Positions 61,648 to 64,000 of a stretch of DNA of 64,000 bases are shown piece by piece (positions within the stretch are counted from its first letter, which is position 1; the number at the start of each line of letters is the position of its first letter). A model generated the notes under the pieces. The model was not told where the DNA came from and did no database searches. It was given only the letters and a program-made list of their open reading frames with translations. Made by a program: the position numbers and the translations under genes. Origin of the DNA: Desulfosarcina ovata subsp. ovata (lineage in GTDB: Bacteria; Desulfobacterota; Desulfobacteria; Desulfobacterales; Desulfosarcinaceae); contig NZ_AP021879.1 of assembly GCF_009689005.1 (NCBI RefSeq), forward strand, positions 4,278,001 through 4,342,000, given 5' to 3'.

Positions 61648-63078
61648 TTATTCACCCTGTGGATGACGCAACCGCCCCCGGAACATGGAGAAGAAAATGC
61701 CGATGGTGCACAAACCTGCCGAAATCGTAAACACCGTCCGAACACAGGCCAGGAAACGGTCGTAGTTCTGCGGTTCGATGGTCCGGTGGCCGACCAGCAG
61801 GGTCAGCACCACGGTGGCAATCGCCATGCTGGTCATCTGGCCCATCAGCCGCATGGTCGCCACGGTACCGGAAGCAATGCCGTAATCCTTTTTTTCAACG
61901 GCGCCCATGATGGCGCTCATGTTTGGGGAGGAAAAAAGCCCGAATCCGAAACCGAGCAGCACCAGGTTGCCGATGATGCCGCCAATGGCGCTGCGTGTGT
62001 GCAGCTGCGTGAAGACAAGCATCCCGGCAACGGTGACAACCATTCCCCAGGTGGCCAGAAGACGCGGTTGGATGCGATCCGAGAGCCGCCCGGCAATGGG
62101 TGAGAAGATTGCCATGATGACCGGCTGGGCCATGAGCACCGTGCCTGCGGTCTGCGGGGGCATACCCTTGATGTACTGCAGGTAGAGGCTCATCATGAAG
62201 GTGAGGGCGAAGGTGGCTGCATAATTGAGCAGGGCGGCAAGGCTGGAGAAGGTGAACGTCCGGTTGTTCAGGAACAGAGACACCTCGAAAACCGGATCGG
62301 TGGCCCGTTTTTGCTGCAAAAAGAAAAGCATCAGCCCCAACAGGCCGGCAAATGCCAGACCGGACCCGGTTGCCGACGGCAGCAGCGAGGCCCCGTACAC
62401 CAGCGCGAGAATGGCGGCTGCATAAATCAGACATCCGATGATATCCAGACGCTGGTCACGGGCATCGGCCCACTCCCCCTTGAGGAAGGCGCGGGTCATT
62501 GTGATGGAGCCGAGCCCCAGCGGCAGCATCACTGCAAAAATACTGCGCCAGCCGAGCTGCTGGGTCAGGAAGCCACCCAGAAAAGGCCCGACCGATAGCC
62601 CCACATAGACCGCCGACACATACAGCCCGATGGCCCGGCCGCGCTTCTGGGGCGGGAAAATGGATGTCAGAATGGCCATGCCGGTGGTTACGAACATGCC
62701 GGCTCCCAGCCCCTGGACCACCCGCAAAAAGATAAACCCGGCAGTCGTTCCTGCAAAGGCCGCGGCTGTCGATCCGGCGGTGTAAATGAGCAGACCGGTA
62801 CTGAAGATTTTTTTGCGGCCGTAAATATCGGCGATCTTGCCTGCCGGGACCAGGCCAACCGCCATGGCCAGCAGGTAGGATGTGGCCACCCAGCTCAACT
62901 GGACGGCGTTCATGGCCATGTCCTGCTGGATCGCCGGCAGGGCGACGTTGACCGACGAAATCATGAACGGTCCCATGAAAGAGGTCAGGGTGGCCACGAA
63001 AATGGCCGAGCGCTCAAGGGCCGATTGCCGCTTTGAGTCAGACGAAGGCATTATTTTGGGAGTGGCGCGTGAAGACAT
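61648..63078 (-). CDS. DHA2-type major facilitator multidrug exporter
   Basis: 476 residues, about 14 membrane segments. Motif A in GKIADIYGRKKIFSTG and the antiporter motif region RVVQGLGAGMFVTTGMAIL (EmrB/QacA style). Exports drugs or amphiphiles with proton antiport. The start at 63078 has only a weak ribosome-binding site; ATG 63051 is an alternative. A palindromic operator lies about 135 bases upstream. Confidence 0.9.
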   Translation of the reverse strand: MSSRATPKIMPSSDSKRQSALERSAIFVATLTSFMGPFMISSVNVALPAIQQDMAMNAVQLSWVATSYLLAMAVGLVPAGKIADIYGRKKIFSTGLLIYTAGSTAAAFAGTTAGFIFLRVVQGLGAGMFVTTGMAILTSIFPPQKRGRAIGLYVSAVYVGLSVGPFLGGFLTQQLGWRSIFAVMLPLGLGSITMTRAFLKGEWADARDQRLDIIGCLIYAAAILALVYGASLLPSATGSGLAFAGLLGLMLFFLQQKRATDPVFEVSLFLNNRTFTFSSLAALLNYAATFALTFMMSLYLQYIKGMPPQTAGTVLMAQPVIMAIFSPIAGRLSDRIQPRLLATWGMVVTVAGMLVFTQLHTRSAIGGIIGNLVLLGFGFGLFSSPNMSAIMGAVEKKDYGIASGTVATMRLMGQMTSMAIATVVLTLLVGHRTIEPQNYDRFLACVRTVFTISAGLCTIGIFFSMFRGRLRHPQGE

Positions 63079-63211
63079 TTCAAATTCCGCTCTGCTGAAA
63101 CGATGATTTCTCCGGTCACTGGGATCAAGACCGCCGCCCTTCGACCCGACCACGATTTTCGAGCCTGTCGATCAGCCGAACCCTGGATACGTTGTTTTTA
63201 TTGTAATTGTT

Positions 63212-63233
63212 AATAGTTACCTAGCTAACTATT
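63212..63233 (-). promoter_or_regulatory. MarR-type palindromic operator upstream of the exporter
   Basis: Perfect inverted repeat AATAGTTA (63212-63219) and TAACTATT (63226-63233) with a six-base centre. This is the style of sites bound by MarR regulators ahead of DHA2 exporter genes. The remaining sequence 63079-63480 shows no gene. Confidence 0.65.
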
Positions 63234-63480
63234 TGGCGGATGTTTGTCAACGCTTTTCCCTGATGCGTCGCGTGCCCGATAGATTCGCTTAAGCGCCGGT
63301 TCGAAGAACCCGTCTGAAGCCGCTAACGGCATTGGAATCCGACGACCATGCCCACCGCCTGCATGCATGTTCCGCTTTCGGGCCGGCCCGATTCGATACG
63401 CTGTTCTTAACTGCGGAGTTGTGGTAAATTTGGCGGTCTTGAAGGAAATCGCCAATCGAAATGCTTGAAAAGGAATGCCG

Positions 63481-64000
63481 ATGCCCCTGTCCGACGAGCC
63501 CACCGACGAAACGCTGAACACGCGTGACCGTGAGATGGAAGACCGGCTAAAGACCCTGATCCGCATTCTCCCCGACCTGATCTGGCTGAAAGATCAGCAG
63601 GGGGTCTACCTGTTCTGCAATTCGCGCTTCGAGGCTTTTTTCGGTGCCCGGGAGGAGGAGATTGTCGGCAAGACCGACTATGATTTCGTGGACCGGGAAC
63701 TGGCCGACTTTTTCCGCCGGCATGACGAAATGGCCGTTGATAAAGGCGGACCCAGCAAAAACGAGGAGGAGGTCGTCTTCGCCAGCGATGGCCATCTCGA
63801 AATTCTCGAAACGATCAAAACGCCCATGTTCCGGAGTGACGGCAAGCTCCTGGGCGTGTTGGGAATCGGCAGGGATACGACCCAGCGCAAACGGGCAGAG
63901 GAAAACCTGAAGCGGTCACGCGTCCGTTACCGAAAACTCTACCGGGAATCCCTGCAGCGGGAGCAGCTTTACGAATCGCTGCTCAAATCGGTTCCCGACG
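63481..64000 (+). CDS. PAS-domain sensor protein (3' partial)
   Basis: Starts at ATG 63481, six bases after AAGGA, and runs off the right edge after about 173 residues. A PAS domain (about 22-135: LIRILPDLIWLKDQQGVYLF, FFGAREEEIVGKTDYDFV, GVLGIGRDTTQRKRAEE) is followed by a coiled coil and the beginning of a second PAS (LLKSVPD). Probably a histidine kinase or diguanylate-cyclase type sensor whose output lies outside the window. Confidence 0.85.
   Translation, partial: MPLSDEPTDETLNTRDREMEDRLKTLIRILPDLIWLKDQQGVYLFCNSRFEAFFGAREEEIVGKTDYDFVDRELADFFRRHDEMAVDKGGPSKNEEEVVFASDGHLEILETIKTPMFRSDGKLLGVLGIGRDTTQRKRAEENLKRSRVRYRKLYRESLQREQLYESLLKSVPD

Noticed and set aside
1..64000. CRISPR arrays, tRNA or rRNA genes, prophage or conjugative modules
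   Set aside because: None seen: no regular short repeat-spacer array, no tRNA-like cloverleaf noticed, no phage or transfer genes. A covariance-model scan would be needed to exclude tRNAs formally.

Overview
The window is about 57% GC, gene-dense, and reads as chromosomal DNA of a strictly anaerobic Desulfobacterota (deltaproteobacterial) sulfate reducer of the Desulfosarcina/Desulfococcus type. The taxonomic hints are a DsrP-type NrfD quinone-interacting membrane protein, a large subunit of the corrinoid iron-sulfur protein of the reductive acetyl-CoA pathway under a cobalamin riboswitch, a stand-alone ModE-type HTH protein, and several multi-domain PAS, cyclase and STAND regulators. The assignment is by protein style only. 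No rRNA, tRNA or CRISPR array was seen.

Layout. 1-4347: a TroABCD-type metal (Mn/Zn/Fe) ABC importer whose two permeases both carry a DtxR-like C-terminal domain. 4347-6722: an IS630-type element inserted exactly at the stop codon of the last permease. 6870-8734: promoter, cobalamin riboswitch, terminator and an AcsC-like corrinoid protein. 8783-15463: MscS channel, lytic transglycosylase, DUF350 protein, a giant STAND/TPR/BTAD regulator and a lone DsrP-like protein. 15460-20905: a peptide/nickel-type ABC importer on the minus strand. 21002-23934: PLP synthase pdxST with a divergent PdxR-type regulator and a perfect palindromic operator. 23960-28611: two tandem paralogous micro-proteins, an AcuI/YhdH reductase, then a scrambled zone with a hydrolase remnant, a frameshifted thioesterase and an IS4-type element inside a signal-peptide stub. 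28624-36407: lysA, methyltransferase, AsmA, PAS protein, homocysteine methyltransferase, Tat-type exported protein. 36408-44781: small exported protein, aldehyde dehydrogenase remnant, ModE-like regulator, P1 peptidase, panE-panB-yceH operon, PilZ protein, tandem YebG proteins, lipoproteins, DJ-1 protein. 44852-48174: pstSCAB. 48416-52264: a three-gene operon of a membrane nucleotide cyclase, a deacetylase-fold protein that has lost its metal ligands, and a TPR lipoprotein. 52457-58682: CBS-domain remnant, MaoC hydratase and phasin-like protein, a zinc-ribbon/cyclase/ATPase protein, pseudouridine synthase, methyltransferase and small proteins. 59101-64000: P1B-type metal ATPase with a co-transcribed MarR regulator, a DHA2 exporter with its own palindromic operator, and the start of a PAS sensor.

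Themes. Metal handling appears twice (TroABCD-like import, P1B ATPase), each with unusual linkage of transport and regulation. Cofactor supply is represented by pdxST, panE/panB and the B12-controlled corrinoid protein. A four-copy family of roughly 90-110 bp palindromic MITE-like repeats sits in intergenic gaps (upstream of pdxS, between lysA and a methyltransferase, upstream of panE, and next to the CBS remnant). At least five broken genes mark two zones of decay (25.5-28.1 kb and 52.4-52.7 kb) and an isolated remnant at 37.2 kb. The most unusual items are the IS630 upstream/transposase gene pair joined by a perfect A8 slippery tract, the dual permease-DtxR fusions, and the cyclase/pseudo-deacetylase/TPR-lipoprotein operon.
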